Positions 34,833 to 46,482 are shown, counted from the first letter of the stretch. The stretch is DNA of 64,000 bases from Pseudooceanicola spongiae (GCF_014899185.1 NZ_CP045201.1:62001-126000); one strand, 5' to 3'. Notes: generated by a model from the sequence alone, not told the origin. Numbers and translations: made by a program.

Positions 34833-36653
34833 CTACTCGCCCAGGGCGATGCCTTCACGGCGCGGATCTGCGCCCCCGCGCAACCCCTCCCCGATGGAGA
34901 TGGCATGCAGACCGGAGTTCATCTCCTTGGGCTGGACGGTATAGCCGAGCCCTTCGAGCGATTCCTGCAGGGCGGTGGCGGTGGTGTCGGATTCCACCTC
35001 ATAGGGGCCGAAGCGGTTCACCAGATGCGGCATCGACACGGCTTGCTGCACGTCCATGCCCCAGTCGAGATGAGCGATGATCGCCTGCGCGACATAGCCG
35101 ATGATGGTGCTGCCGCCGGGGCTGCCGATGACCAGCGTCGGCGCGCCGTCCTGCATCACGATCGTCGGCGACATGGAGGAACGCGGCCGCTTGCCCGGCT
35201 CGACCCGGTTGGCAATCGGCACGCCTTCCTTCTGGGTGTCGAAGGAGAAATCCGTCAGCTCGTTGTTGAGCAGGAAACCCCGCACGAACAGGCGCGAGCC
35301 AAAGCTGTTCTCGATGGTGGTGGTCATCGACAGGGCATTGCCGGCGGCATCGACGATCGAGATATGCGAGGTCGAGGGCAGCTCGATCGCGGTGTCATCT
35401 GCCAGCAGCCCGGCATGGTCCCAGTCGGGCAGGCCGGGGGCGACGTCGGGCAGGGCGATATCGCTGTCCAGCAGCTCGGCGCGACGGGCGAGGTAGGCGG
35501 GCTCGATCAGGCCCTTCAGCGGCATCGGCACGAAATCGGTATCGGCCATGTAGCGGCCCCGGTCGGCAAAGGCGAGGCGCGAGGCGTCGCCGATCAGGCG
35601 CCAGGTTTCCGGAGCATCCGGGCCCATGGTGGCGATGTCATAGCCCTGCAACATGCCCAGGATTTCGCCAATCGTCAGGGCGCCCGACGACGGCGGGCCC
35701 ATGCCACAGACCTGCGCGGCGCGGTAGGGCGCACAGACGGCAGGGCGCTCCTTGACCTCGTAGATCGCGAGGTCGAGGGCCGAGAGCACACCGGGATTGC
35801 CCGGCGCCTGCTGCACGGTCGCGGCGATGTCGTCGGCAATGTCGCCGATGTAGAAGGCCTTGGCGCCGCCGTCCGCAATCTGGCGCAGGGTGTCGGCATA
35901 GGCCGGGTTGCGCAGGGTCTCGCCGGCATGCAGCGCGGTGCCACCGGGATAGAAATAGGCCTCGGTCTCGGGGAAGCGGCGCAACCGGTCGTCATCGGCG
36001 GCGATCAGGTCGGCCAGCCGGGGCGAAACGGTAAAGCCATCCTCCGCCAGTGCAATCGCATCGGCGAACAGGCCCGACCACTCGGCCTTGCCCCAGAGCT
36101 CATGCGCGGCCTCCAGCAGACGCGGCGTGCCCGGCGTGCCGACCGAGCGGCCCCCGACCACGGCGTCGAAAAAGCGCAGCGCCTCGCCCGTCTCGGTCTG
36201 AAACAGCTGCGGCGTGGCGTCCAGCGGCGCAGTTTCGCGCCCGTCCAGCGTGGTCAGCTTGCCGGTGGCGGCATCGAACCACACCAGAAACGCGCCCCCG
36301 CCGAGGCCCGAGGACTGCGGTTCTACCAGCCCCAGCACCGCCTGCACGGCGATCATGGCATCGGCAGCACTGCCCCCGGCCTTCAGCACCTTGGCCCCGG
36401 CCTGCACGGCCAGCGGATTGGCTGCCGAAATCATCCAGGTCTGCGCTTCGACCGGCTTGCCCTCAGCCTTGGTCTTCAGCGCCGCCGTCGCCGCCTCCGA
36501 CAGGCCCGGAAAGGCGGCAAGCGCACCCGTCGCGGCTTCGGGCGTCCCGGTTTCGGGGGCGACAGCATCGCTGGACTGCTGGGCCCAGGCGGGCGCCAGC
36601 GGCAGAGCGAGGATTGCCAGCGCAAGGCGGACAGAATTGGACCAATTGGACAT
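34833..36653 (-). CDS. ggt: Gamma-glutamyltransferase
   Basis: A 606-aa periplasmic enzyme that removes or transfers the gamma-glutamyl group of glutathione and related compounds. It has a signal peptide (MSNWSNSVRLALAILALPLA to about AWA-QQ), an N-terminal large-subunit region (GGSAADAMIAVQAVLGLVEP) and the self-cleavage site with the nucleophilic Thr in ELPSTSHISIVD. The small-subunit motif GSPGGSTIIGYV is also present. Ribosome site AGGAG. It is a single-gene unit. Confidence 0.92.
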   Translation of the reverse strand: MSNWSNSVRLALAILALPLAPAWAQQSSDAVAPETGTPEAATGALAAFPGLSEAATAALKTKAEGKPVEAQTWMISAANPLAVQAGAKVLKAGGSAADAMIAVQAVLGLVEPQSSGLGGGAFLVWFDAATGKLTTLDGRETAPLDATPQLFQTETGEALRFFDAVVGGRSVGTPGTPRLLEAAHELWGKAEWSGLFADAIALAEDGFTVSPRLADLIAADDDRLRRFPETEAYFYPGGTALHAGETLRNPAYADTLRQIADGGAKAFYIGDIADDIAATVQQAPGNPGVLSALDLAIYEVKERPAVCAPYRAAQVCGMGPPSSGALTIGEILGMLQGYDIATMGPDAPETWRLIGDASRLAFADRGRYMADTDFVPMPLKGLIEPAYLARRAELLDSDIALPDVAPGLPDWDHAGLLADDTAIELPSTSHISIVDAAGNALSMTTTIENSFGSRLFVRGFLLNNELTDFSFDTQKEGVPIANRVEPGKRPRSSMSPTIVMQDGAPTLVIGSPGGSTIIGYVAQAIIAHLDWGMDVQQAVSMPHLVNRFGPYEVESDTTATALQESLEGLGYTVQPKEMNSGLHAISIGEGLRGGADPRREGIALGE

Positions 36654-36960
36654 GCGACGTCTCCTGATGTGGCGTGGTCAGTGTTGCGGGCGCAGGGCTT
36701 CCCGTCCAGCCTGTGTTGAACACCAAAGGTAGCGTCCCCGCCCATCGTTTCGAGGGCCCGCAACGCGGTTGCCGACAAAAGACGCAAACCTGCCCGGCAA
36801 CAGGCGCCCCGACAGCCCGCCCGCTCCACCCCGCCCCTGTCATCTTGCCCGAAATACTTCGGGGGAGGCGCAAAGCGCCGGGGGCAGCGCCCCCTCGTTA
36901 CCAGCGATTGCCTTTTCCCGCGCAAGGCAGTGAAGTGGCGCAAACATCAACGAGGACCCC
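36654..36960. other. Intergenic region between ggt and purine nucleoside phosphorylase
   Basis: This 307-base divergent gap carries the promoters of both genes and a GC-rich inverted-repeat block (36839-36870 and the following GGGGGCAGCGCCCCC) that resembles a second copy at 61008. No open frame here has a convincing ribosome site. Confidence 0.5.
36839..36870. repeat. REP-like intergenic repeat, copy 1
   Basis: Begins TGTCATCTTGCCCGAAATAC and ends in a GGGGGAGGCG box followed by inverted-repeat GC-rich sequence. A second copy with small changes is at 61008-61041. Confidence 0.5.
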
Positions 36961-37779
36961 ATGAGCAAACACCTGATCGCCGCCGACCACCTCAAACGCG
37001 CGCTCGACGGACGTCAGCCGAAGATCGGCATCATTCTTGGCTCCGGCCTCGGCGATCTGGCGGATCAGATCGAGGACCCGGTCTATTTACCGTATGACCA
37101 GATCGAGAACTTCCCGATGTCGACCGTCGCCGGGCACTCGGGCCGCTTCGTCATCGGCAGCCTTGGCGGGCAGCAGGTGATCTGCATGCAGGGGCGTCTG
37201 CACAGCTATGAGGGGTTCGATTACTCCGACCTCGCCCTGCCGATCCGGGCGATGCGCGCGGTCGGGGTCGAGATGCTGTTCATCTCCAACGCTGCCGGCA
37301 GCATGACCACCGAAATGCCGCAGGGCAGCCTGATGGTGATCTCTGATCACGTCAACTGGTCCGGCTTCAACCCGCTGATCGGGGCCAATGACGACAACGT
37401 CGGCCCGCGTTTTGTCGATATGGGCAACGCCTATGACCGCGATCTGCGCGCGCAATTGCACGAGGTCGCGGGCGGTATGGGCGTGGTGCTGCATGAGGGG
37501 GTGTATTTCTGGTACACGGGGCCGAACTTCGAGACCCCCGCCGAAATCCGCGCTTTCCGGATGCTGGGGGCAGATGCCGTCGGCATGTCGACCGTGCCTG
37601 AGTGCATCGCCGCCGTGCATTGCGGCATGAAGGTGGTGGCGGTCTCGGCGATCACCAACCTCGCCGCCGGCATGGACGTGACCCAGACGCTGAGCCATGA
37701 ACACACGCTGGCGCAGAGCGCGACGATTTCGGACCGCTTCTGCCGCCTCGTCACGGCTTTCGTTGCCGCGCAGGGCTGA
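36961..37779 (+). CDS. Purine nucleoside phosphorylase
   Basis: A 272-aa trimeric-type purine nucleoside phosphorylase that splits purine nucleosides with phosphate. Motifs: IILGSGLGDLADQ at the N-terminus, the phosphate-binding GRLHSYEGFD, the signature SNAAGSMTTEMPQG and the base-binding GPNFETPAEIRAFRMLGAD. Length is normal for the family. It stands alone, with a strong terminator after it. It complements the uridine-phosphorylase-like enzyme at 4970. Confidence 0.93.
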   Translation: MSKHLIAADHLKRALDGRQPKIGIILGSGLGDLADQIEDPVYLPYDQIENFPMSTVAGHSGRFVIGSLGGQQVICMQGRLHSYEGFDYSDLALPIRAMRAVGVEMLFISNAAGSMTTEMPQGSLMVISDHVNWSGFNPLIGANDDNVGPRFVDMGNAYDRDLRAQLHEVAGGMGVVLHEGVYFWYTGPNFETPAEIRAFRMLGADAVGMSTVPECIAAVHCGMKVVAVSAITNLAAGMDVTQTLSHEHTLAQSATISDRFCRLVTAFVAAQG

Positions 37780-37786
37780 ACCGGCC

Positions 37787-37819
37787 GCAAGCTCTGCCTG
37801 ATTTCAGGGCAGAGCTTGC
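37787..37819 (+). terminator. Terminator after purine nucleoside phosphorylase
   Basis: Perfect 12-bp stem GCAAGCTCTGCC / GGCAGAGCTTGC with a 9-base loop, 8 bases past the stop codon. Only a weak T-run follows. Confidence 0.7.
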
Positions 37820-37990
37820 CGCTTTGACGGGCTGTTTTCACGCTCTGAGCGGCAAAAAACCGCACGGGCCTGCGCGATGTCTCAACCACGCTGCGAAGAG
37901 GCGGATTTTGACCATGTGGGCGCCGCATTCCTGCCTATGGTCGCGGGAAAGGTCGCTCCGACTCCTCCTCTTGCTATGGGTCCCTCCTGA

Positions 37991-39226
37991 ATGCTCTCGC
38001 ACTCCGACGTTCTCTCGCTTCTGATGTCCCGCAAGCCGGGGTATTCGCTGCCGCAGCCCTTCTATACCGACCCCGACGTCTATCAGGCCGATCTGAGCGG
38101 CATCTGGTACCGCGAATGGATCTATGCCGTCGCCGTGGCCGAACTGCCGAAGACCGGCAATTACGTCACCGTGCAGGTCGGTGCCTATTCGGTGATCGTG
38201 GTGCGGGGCGCCGACAAGGTGATCCGGGCGTTCCACAACTCCTGCCGTCACCGCGGCAGCCGGATCTGTTCGGCGACCAAGGGCAGCGCGCCGAAACTGG
38301 TCTGCCCCTATCACCAGTGGACCTATGAGCTGGACGGCAAACTGCTCTGGGCGCGCGAAATGGGGCCGGAGTTCAACCCCGCCGACCATGGCCTCGGCAC
38401 CGTGCATTGCCATGAAATTCAGGGGATGGTGTTCATCTGCCTCGGCGATGTCGCGCCCTCGACCGCTGAGCTTGAGGCACAGGCGAACCGCTACCTCGCG
38501 CCGCATGACCTCGCCAACCTCAAGGTCGCCTATCAGAGCCAGATCGTTGAGCAGGGCAACTGGAAGCTGGTGTTGGAGAACAACCGCGAGTGCTATCACT
38601 GCGGGGGCAACCACCCGGCGCTGTGCCGCACCTTCCCCGAAGATCCCAATATGGTGGGGGGCGACGATTCCTCCAGCTCGCCCGTGGGTCTGGCGCATGT
38701 CGAGCGCTGCGAGGCGGCGGGCCTGCCGTCGAAATACCTTGTCGCCGCGAATGAGCAGTGGCGGTTTGTGCGCATCCCCTTCATCGGCGATGGCGTCAGC
38801 TACACGATGGATGGCAAAGCGGCTGTGGCGAAACGCGTCGGCAGCGTGCCGTTTGATAACGCGGGCAGCTGCCTCTATTTCCATTACCCCAACACCTGGA
38901 ACCACTTCCTGTCGGATTCGGTGCTGACCTTCCGCGTGCTGCCGATCAGCGCCACCCAGACCGAGGTGACGACGACCTGGCTGGTGCACAAGGACGCGGT
39001 CGAGGGCGAGGATTACGACCTCAAGCGCCTGACCGAGGTGTGGCTGGCGACCAACGACGAAGACCGTCAGATCGTCGAGGAAAACCAGATCGGGATCAAT
39101 TCGCCCGCATATCGTCCGGGGCCGTATTCCCCGGTCGAGGAAACCGGCGTGCTGCAGTTCGTCGACTGGTATTGCCGCACCCTGCAGGGCACGTTGCTGC
39201 CACGCAGCCTCTACGCCGCGGAGTAA
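37991..39226 (+). CDS. gbcA: Rieske oxygenase of the glycine-betaine/stachydrine monooxygenase type
   Basis: A 411-aa Rieske oxygenase, close to glycine betaine monooxygenase GbcA and to Sinorhizobium stachydrine demethylase. Rieske ligands: Cys85, His87, Cys105, His108. Mononuclear iron ligands His203 and His208 lie in ENNRECYHCGGNHP, with Glu200 at the bridging position usually held by Asp. It N-demethylates a quaternary amine with electrons from the reductase encoded next to it. Glycine betaine and proline betaine cannot be told apart by eye. Confidence 0.9.
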   Translation: MLSHSDVLSLLMSRKPGYSLPQPFYTDPDVYQADLSGIWYREWIYAVAVAELPKTGNYVTVQVGAYSVIVVRGADKVIRAFHNSCRHRGSRICSATKGSAPKLVCPYHQWTYELDGKLLWAREMGPEFNPADHGLGTVHCHEIQGMVFICLGDVAPSTAELEAQANRYLAPHDLANLKVAYQSQIVEQGNWKLVLENNRECYHCGGNHPALCRTFPEDPNMVGGDDSSSSPVGLAHVERCEAAGLPSKYLVAANEQWRFVRIPFIGDGVSYTMDGKAAVAKRVGSVPFDNAGSCLYFHYPNTWNHFLSDSVLTFRVLPISATQTEVTTTWLVHKDAVEGEDYDLKRLTEVWLATNDEDRQIVEENQIGINSPAYRPGPYSPVEETGVLQFVDWYCRTLQGTLLPRSLYAAE

Positions 39227-39230
39227 GCGC

Positions 39231-40310
39231 ATGATCCCGATGCCGAAAGCCGACACTCCGGTCTGGAGTGATTCCGAGGAGCTGGAATGCGTGATGCTGA
39301 TCCCCGAGGCGCCGGGGGTTGTGACATTCACCTTCCGCCCGCCGTCGGGGGCGCGCTTTCTGTATAAGGCCGGGCAGTTCATCACGCTGGATCTGCCGGT
39401 GCCGGGGCAGGGTGGCAGCATCCAGCGAACCTATACGATCTCGTCCTCGCCGGTCAGCAGCGCCTATATCACCGTCACCGTGAAGGCGCAGGAGGGCAGC
39501 ATCGGCACACGCTGGATGCTGGATCATCTGCGCCCCGGAATGCGGCTGCGCGCCTATGGCCCGGCGGGGCTGTTCCATCTGCCGCCGCAGCCCGATGGCA
39601 AGTACCTGTTCATCTCGGCAGGGTCGGGTGTGACGCCGATGATGTCGATGGCCTCGACCCTGTTCGAGCGCGGCGAAGATCCCGACATCTGCTTTATCCA
39701 ATGCGCCCGCCGCCCGCTGGACCTGATCTTTCGCCGCCGTCTGGAGTATATGGCGGGGCGGGTGACGGGGCTGCAGCTGCACTTCATCGTCAAGCAGGCT
39801 GATCCCTATGACGCCTGGACCGGCTATCGCGGCCAGTTCAACCAGCTGATGCTGGGCCTGATGTGCAACGACTATCTGGAGCGCGACGTCTATTGCTGTG
39901 GGCCGGAGGGGTTCATGACCTCGGTGCGGGAAATCCTGCACTCGATCGGCTATGACATGGAGCGCTATCATCAGGAGAGCTTTGAGGCGCCTGCGGAAAC
40001 CGTCGCGGAGATCACCGAGTTCGACGATGCGGTGCCCGATGAGGCCGTCGCGGCGGAGATCGTCTTCTCGCGCTCCGGTGTATCCGTCGGCTGCAACGAG
40101 AATGACACGGTGTTGCAGGTGGCACGGGCGGCGGGGCTGCGCATCCCCTCGGGCTGTACCTTCGGGATCTGCGGCACCTGCCGCGTGAAGAAATCCGAGG
40201 GCGAGGTCTATATGGTGCACAACGGTGGCATCAGCGACGAGGACATCGAGGACGGCTATATCCTGGCCTGCTGCTCCAAACCCATCGGCAAGGTCGCGAT
40301 CGAGGCCTGA
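39231..40310 (+). CDS. gbcB: Hybrid-cluster NAD(P)H reductase partner (GbcB-like)
   Basis: A 359-aa electron-transfer protein: FAD-binding domain with RTYTISSSP, NAD(P)-binding domain (ISAGSGVTPMMSM), then a C-terminal plant-type [2Fe-2S] ferredoxin domain with Cys ligands in SGCTFGICGTC and LACCSKP. It starts 4 bases after the oxygenase gene. It delivers electrons to the Rieske centre of GbcA, and perhaps to the orphan oxygenase at 1577. Confidence 0.92.
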   Translation: MIPMPKADTPVWSDSEELECVMLIPEAPGVVTFTFRPPSGARFLYKAGQFITLDLPVPGQGGSIQRTYTISSSPVSSAYITVTVKAQEGSIGTRWMLDHLRPGMRLRAYGPAGLFHLPPQPDGKYLFISAGSGVTPMMSMASTLFERGEDPDICFIQCARRPLDLIFRRRLEYMAGRVTGLQLHFIVKQADPYDAWTGYRGQFNQLMLGLMCNDYLERDVYCCGPEGFMTSVREILHSIGYDMERYHQESFEAPAETVAEITEFDDAVPDEAVAAEIVFSRSGVSVGCNENDTVLQVARAAGLRIPSGCTFGICGTCRVKKSEGEVYMVHNGGISDEDIEDGYILACCSKPIGKVAIEA

Positions 40311-40480
40311 GCCGTGAGGCTGCAGGGCGTGCGGCGGTGCGAGTTGGTGCCTGCGGCGGCTGGGACATTTTGCCTGTGCCGCTGCGGGTCATGACGGCTT
40401 GACCTTGTGCGCGTTCGCGGCACAGGGTCTGGGCAATCCGTGCCGCCGTTTGGGGGGCCGCCGGGTGCCAGGAGATCCCT

Positions 40481-42621
<2,141 letters not shown>

Positions 42622-42625
42622 GGCG

Positions 42626-42994
42626 ATGACGGAACCGGACGAGACGCAGATGCGCCTGCGGGTGATCTTTGGCCCCGCAGGCATGATGGGGCCGGGCAAG
42701 GCCGAGCTGCTGGAGCGGATCACGCGCACCGGCTCGATCGCTGCCGCTGGGCGCGAGATGGGGATGAGCTACAAGCGCGCGTGGCAGCTGGTGGAGACGA
42801 TGAACGCCATGTTCCGCGCGCCGCTGGTCGAGAGCACGCGAGGCGGTGCGAAAGGCGGCGGGGCCAGCGTGACCGACACGGGCCGGGTGGTGCTGGAGCA
42901 TTATCGCGGGCTTGAGGCGGCGGCGCGGGCCGCGGGGGGCACGCATCTGTCGGCGCTTGAGGCGCTGCTGGTCGATATGTCCGAGGGAAAATAA
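42626..42994 (+). CDS. ModE-like winged-helix molybdate regulator (DNA-binding domain only)
   Basis: A 122-aa LysR-like HTH protein matching the N-terminal domain of ModE: ERITRTGSIAAAGREMGMSYKRAWQLVETMN. The C-terminal molybdate-binding (MOP) domains of E. coli ModE are missing, so metal sensing must work differently or through another protein. It lies directly before modABC, with an inverted repeat at 43021 in between. Confidence 0.85.
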   Translation: MTEPDETQMRLRVIFGPAGMMGPGKAELLERITRTGSIAAAGREMGMSYKRAWQLVETMNAMFRAPLVESTRGGAKGGGASVTDTGRVVLEHYRGLEAAARAAGGTHLSALEALLVDMSEGK

Positions 42995-43020
42995 CGCTTG
43001 CGGTTTGGCGGGCGGCGGGG

Positions 43021-43044
43021 CGATATATCCAGTGGAACATATCG
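43021..43044. promoter_or_regulatory. Probable ModE-type operator before modA
   Basis: CGATATAT and ACATATCG are inverted halves separated by 8 bases, similar to the E. coli ModE site built from TATATA-like halves. It ends 21 bases before the modA start, consistent with molybdate-dependent repression. Confidence 0.6.
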
Positions 43045-43065
43045 CTTGCCGGGAAAGGGATCTTC

Positions 43066-43836
43066 ATGACCAGAGGCCGTGTTTTGGGGTGCGTTGCGGC
43101 GCTCGTGATTGCCAGCGGGGGGGCGCAGGCCGGGGAGGGGCGGCTGACCGTCTTTGCCGCCGCGAGCATGAAGAACGCGATGGACGAGATTGCGGCGGGC
43201 TACGAGGCCGAGACCGGCAATGTGGTCGATGTCTCGCTGGCCGGATCATCGGCTCTGGCCCGTCAGATCCAGCAGGGGGCGCCGGCGGATATCTTCATCT
43301 CGGCCAATACCGACTGGATGGACCGGCTGGAGGCGGAGGGGCTGATCAACGCCGACAGCCGCTTTGACTTGCTGGGCAACGCCATCGTGCTGGTGGCGGC
43401 CAAGGGCGCCGCGCCGGTCGATATCGGGCCGGACATGGACCTTGCCGCGCGCCTCAACGGAGGGCGGCTGGCGATGGCGCTGGTCGAGGCGGTGCCGGCG
43501 GGGATCTACGGCAAGGCGTCGCTGGAGGCCCTCGGCCAGTGGGACAGCGTCGCGCCGATGGTCGCGCAGGCGGATAACGTGCGCGCGGCGCTGGCGCTGG
43601 TGGCCGTAGGGGCTGCGCCGATGGGCATCGTCTATGCCAGTGATGCTGTGGCCGAGCCGCGTGTCGATGTTGTCGGCACTTTCCCCGCTGACAGCCATCC
43701 ACCTATTGTCTATCCGGCGGCGAAGCTGAGCAGCAGTGACAACCCGCTCGACGCCGGGTTCCTTGCCTACCTTCGCGGAGCCGAGGCGCGGGCGGCGTTC
43801 GAACGGCAAGGCTTCGCCGTTCTGGCGCAGGAGTAA
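43066..43836 (+). CDS. modA: Molybdate ABC transporter substrate-binding protein
   Basis: A 256-aa periplasmic protein with a signal peptide ending near GAQA-GEG. The ModA fold is seen in LTVFAAASMKNAMDEIAAGY and SLAGSSALARQIQQGAPADIF, which hold the oxyanion-binding Ser residues. First gene of modABC. The imported molybdate would feed the YdeP-like enzyme at 12674 and other molybdoenzymes. Confidence 0.93.
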   Translation: MTRGRVLGCVAALVIASGGAQAGEGRLTVFAAASMKNAMDEIAAGYEAETGNVVDVSLAGSSALARQIQQGAPADIFISANTDWMDRLEAEGLINADSRFDLLGNAIVLVAAKGAAPVDIGPDMDLAARLNGGRLAMALVEAVPAGIYGKASLEALGQWDSVAPMVAQADNVRAALALVAVGAAPMGIVYASDAVAEPRVDVVGTFPADSHPPIVYPAAKLSSSDNPLDAGFLAYLRGAEARAAFERQGFAVLAQE

Positions 43837-43839
43837 CGC

Positions 43840-44535
43840 ATGACTGGCTGGCTGCCCCCCGAGGCCTGGAGCGCGGTGGCGCTGTCGCTGAAGGTGTCGC
43901 TCTGGGCGACGCTCTGCAGCCTGCCACTGGGGGTGTTCACCGCCTATGCGCTGGCGCGCTGGCGGTTTCCGGGGCGCGGGCTGGTCAATGGGCTGGTGCA
44001 CCTGCCGCTGATCCTGCCGCCCGTGGTGACGGGCTATATCCTGTTGCTGAGCATGGGGCCGCAGGGTCCGCTGGGCGGGCCACTGGCGCAGATCGGCGTG
44101 GTCTTCGCCTTTCGCTGGACCGGGGCGGCGCTGGCGGCGGGGATCATGGCGTTTCCGCTGATGGTGCGCGCGATCCGCCTGTCGATCGAGGCGGTGGACC
44201 CCAAGCTGGAGCAGGCGGCGGCGACGCTGGGCGCGCCGCGCCTCTGGGTCTTTGCCAGCGTCACCCTGCCGATGATCCTGCCGGGCGTGATCGCGGGGGC
44301 GATCCTCGCCTTTGCCAAGGCGATGGGGGAGTTCGGCGCGACGATCACCTTCGTCTCCAACATTCCGGGGCAGACGCAGACGCTGCCCTCGGCCATCTAC
44401 GCCTTTCTGCAGGTGCCGGGGGGCGAGGCGGCGGCGGTGAAACTGGTGCTGGTGTCGGTCGCGGTGGCCATGGGCGCGTTGTTGCTGTCCGAGGTCATCG
44501 GGCGGCGCGTCGCGCGGCGGGTGGCGGGCATATGA
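43840..44535 (+). CDS. modB: Molybdate ABC transporter permease
   Basis: A 231-aa inner-membrane permease with about five helices and the EAA-like loop AAATLGAPRLWVFASVTLPM. It starts 3 bases after modA and overlaps modC by ATGA. Confidence 0.93.
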   Translation: MTGWLPPEAWSAVALSLKVSLWATLCSLPLGVFTAYALARWRFPGRGLVNGLVHLPLILPPVVTGYILLLSMGPQGPLGGPLAQIGVVFAFRWTGAALAAGIMAFPLMVRAIRLSIEAVDPKLEQAAATLGAPRLWVFASVTLPMILPGVIAGAILAFAKAMGEFGATITFVSNIPGQTQTLPSAIYAFLQVPGGEAAAVKLVLVSVAVAMGALLLSEVIGRRVARRVAGI

Positions 44536-45611
44536 CGGTTTCGGTGCGGTTGCAGCATAGTTTCGGCGGGTTCGGTCTGGATGTGGCGTTCGAGGCGCCT
44601 GCGGGGATCACGGTGCTGTTCGGGCGCTCAGGCTCCGGCAAGACGACGATCATCAACGCGGTGGCAGGGCTGCTGACGCCCGACGCGGGGCGGATCGCGA
44701 TTGACGGTTGGGTGATGCTGGATACGGAGGCACGTGTGGCGCTGCCGGTGCATCGGCGGCGGCTGGGCTATATCTTTCAGGATGCGCGGTTGTTTCCGCA
44801 TCTGAGCGTGCGCCAGAACCTGCTGTTCGGGCAGTTCTTTGCCCCCAAAAGCGCGCCGCGCGCCGACATGGGCCGGGTGGTCGAGATGCTGGGGATCGGT
44901 CCGCTGCTGGCACGACGGCCTGCGATGCTGTCGGGGGGCGAGCGGCAGCGGGTGGCCATCGGGCGCGCCCTGCTGGCCGCGCCGCGCCTGATCCTTGCGG
45001 ATGAACCGCTGGCGGCGCTCGACGAGGCCCGCAAGGCCGAGATCCTGCCGTACTTTGAGCGCCTGCGGGACGAGGTTTCGGTACCGATCCTCTACGTCAG
45101 CCATGCCCCTGCGGAGGTCGCGCGCCTCGCCACCACCGTCGTCGCGTTGGAGGGCGGGCGGGTCACGGGGCAGGGGCCAGCGATGCAGATCCTCGGCGAC
45201 CCCAACCTCATGCCGACGGGCGTGCGTGATGCGGGCGCGCTGTTGCAGGCGGTGGTGGTGCGCCATCACGACGACGGGCTGAGCGAGCTGAGCGCGGGCG
45301 GTGTGCCGCTGTTCGTGCCGCGTGTACCGCATCCGACGGGCGCGTCGCTGCGCCTGCGCATCGCGGCGTCGGAGGTGATCCTGTCGCGGGCGCGCCCCGA
45401 AGGGCTGTCGGCGCTGAACATCCTGCCCGGCGTGGTCGAGGCGATCCGCGAGGGCGAGGGGCCGGGTGCGATGGTGTCTCTCGACACACCTGCGGGGCGG
45501 GTGCTGGCGCGGCTGACGCGGCGCTCGGTCACGGCGATGGACTTGCGCGTCGGCGTGGCATGTCACGCCATCGTCAAGACCGTCGCCATTGCGCCCGAGA
45601 ACGTCAGCTGA
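44532..45611 (+). CDS. modC: Molybdate ABC transporter ATP-binding protein
   Basis: A 359-aa ATPase: Walker A FGRSGSGKTT, signature LSGGERQRVAIGRAL, Walker B LILADEPLAALDEA. The C-terminal ~120 residues form the TOBE/MOP-like domain that binds molybdate in ModC (ending VGVACHAIVKTVAI). Last gene of the operon. Confidence 0.93.
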   Translation: MTVSVRLQHSFGGFGLDVAFEAPAGITVLFGRSGSGKTTIINAVAGLLTPDAGRIAIDGWVMLDTEARVALPVHRRRLGYIFQDARLFPHLSVRQNLLFGQFFAPKSAPRADMGRVVEMLGIGPLLARRPAMLSGGERQRVAIGRALLAAPRLILADEPLAALDEARKAEILPYFERLRDEVSVPILYVSHAPAEVARLATTVVALEGGRVTGQGPAMQILGDPNLMPTGVRDAGALLQAVVVRHHDDGLSELSAGGVPLFVPRVPHPTGASLRLRIAASEVILSRARPEGLSALNILPGVVEAIREGEGPGAMVSLDTPAGRVLARLTRRSVTAMDLRVGVACHAIVKTVAIAPENVS

Positions 45612-45625
45612 GCGATATCAGGGGG

Positions 45626-46333
45626 TTACTCGCCTGCCTTGAGGCTCTCTGCCGTGTCGTCAAAGCCGATGAAGCGGGCGGTGTTTTCGACGGGACGGCG
45701 GCGGGATTTCACCGCATTGGCCGAAAAGCCCTCGTCCGGCCAGCCGAGGGCAACGCAGGTCAGGATCACCTGATCGTCGGGGATCTGCGCGACCTCGCGC
45801 ACCACGGGGCTTTGCATGATGCCCTGACCGTTGATCACCGCGCCGAGGCCACGGCTCCACGCTGCCAGCACAAGACCATAGGTCGCGGCGCCAAGGTCGA
45901 AATGGGCGATGGTGGAGCGGTCCTCCAGCGATTTGTCGAAGCAGACCACGACCGAGACGGGCGCGTCGAACTGGCGAAAGCCGCGCATCACCCAGTCCTG
46001 ACGTTTCGCCTTGTCGTGGCGCTCAATCCCCATAGCTTCGAACAGTTGCACGGCGATCTCGATCTGGCGGGTGCGGTGAACGCCCTCATACTCTCCGTGA
46101 TCCATGATTTCGCGCTGTACCGGGACACCGGCGAGCATGCGTTCGGAGTTGCCCTGTCGGACGCGCTCCAGCGGTTCGCCGGTGAGGACGTGAAAGTGCC
46201 ACGGCTGGGTGTTCATCGAGGACGGCGCGCGGTTGGCGAGGGCGATCACCTCCTCCAACACGGCGCGGGGCACCGGATCACCGGTAAAGCCGCGAATGCT
46301 GCGCCTGTCCTGCATCGCCTGATCCAGATCCAT
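45626..46333 (-). CDS. Nitroreductase family protein
   Basis: A 235-aa FMN-dependent oxidoreductase. FMN-binding RRSIRGFTGDPV is at the N-terminus, and NRAPSSMNTQPWHF and GAATYGLVLAAWSRGLGA are typical. Ribosome site GGGGAGGGG. The physiological substrate is unknown; quinones or nitroaromatics are usual in the family. It converges with modC, with only 14 bases between the stops. Confidence 0.88.
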   Translation of the reverse strand: MDLDQAMQDRRSIRGFTGDPVPRAVLEEVIALANRAPSSMNTQPWHFHVLTGEPLERVRQGNSERMLAGVPVQREIMDHGEYEGVHRTRQIEIAVQLFEAMGIERHDKAKRQDWVMRGFRQFDAPVSVVVCFDKSLEDRSTIAHFDLGAATYGLVLAAWSRGLGAVINGQGIMQSPVVREVAQIPDDQVILTCVALGWPDEGFSANAVKSRRRPVENTARFIGFDDTAESLKAGE

Positions 46334-46438
46334 GAAAGCCCCTCCCCTGACATCTCATTACAGGGTCAGCGTTGCGGATCGGCGCAGGGGGCGTCAAGCG
46401 CCGCTGAGGGGTGTGACCTAACGTCGTGTGAGGGCTTT

Positions 46439-46482
46439 GCCGCTCTGCGGAAGATCGGCGGCATTTCATTCCGCAGAGCGGC
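46439..46482. repeat. Long inverted repeat upstream of the nitroreductase gene
   Basis: Perfect 14-base arms GCCGCTCTGCGGAA / TTCCGCAGAGCGGC around a 16-base loop, in the gap between the nitroreductase start and the carboxynorspermidine dehydrogenase end. No T-run on either side, so it may be an operator or RNA structure. Confidence 0.5.
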
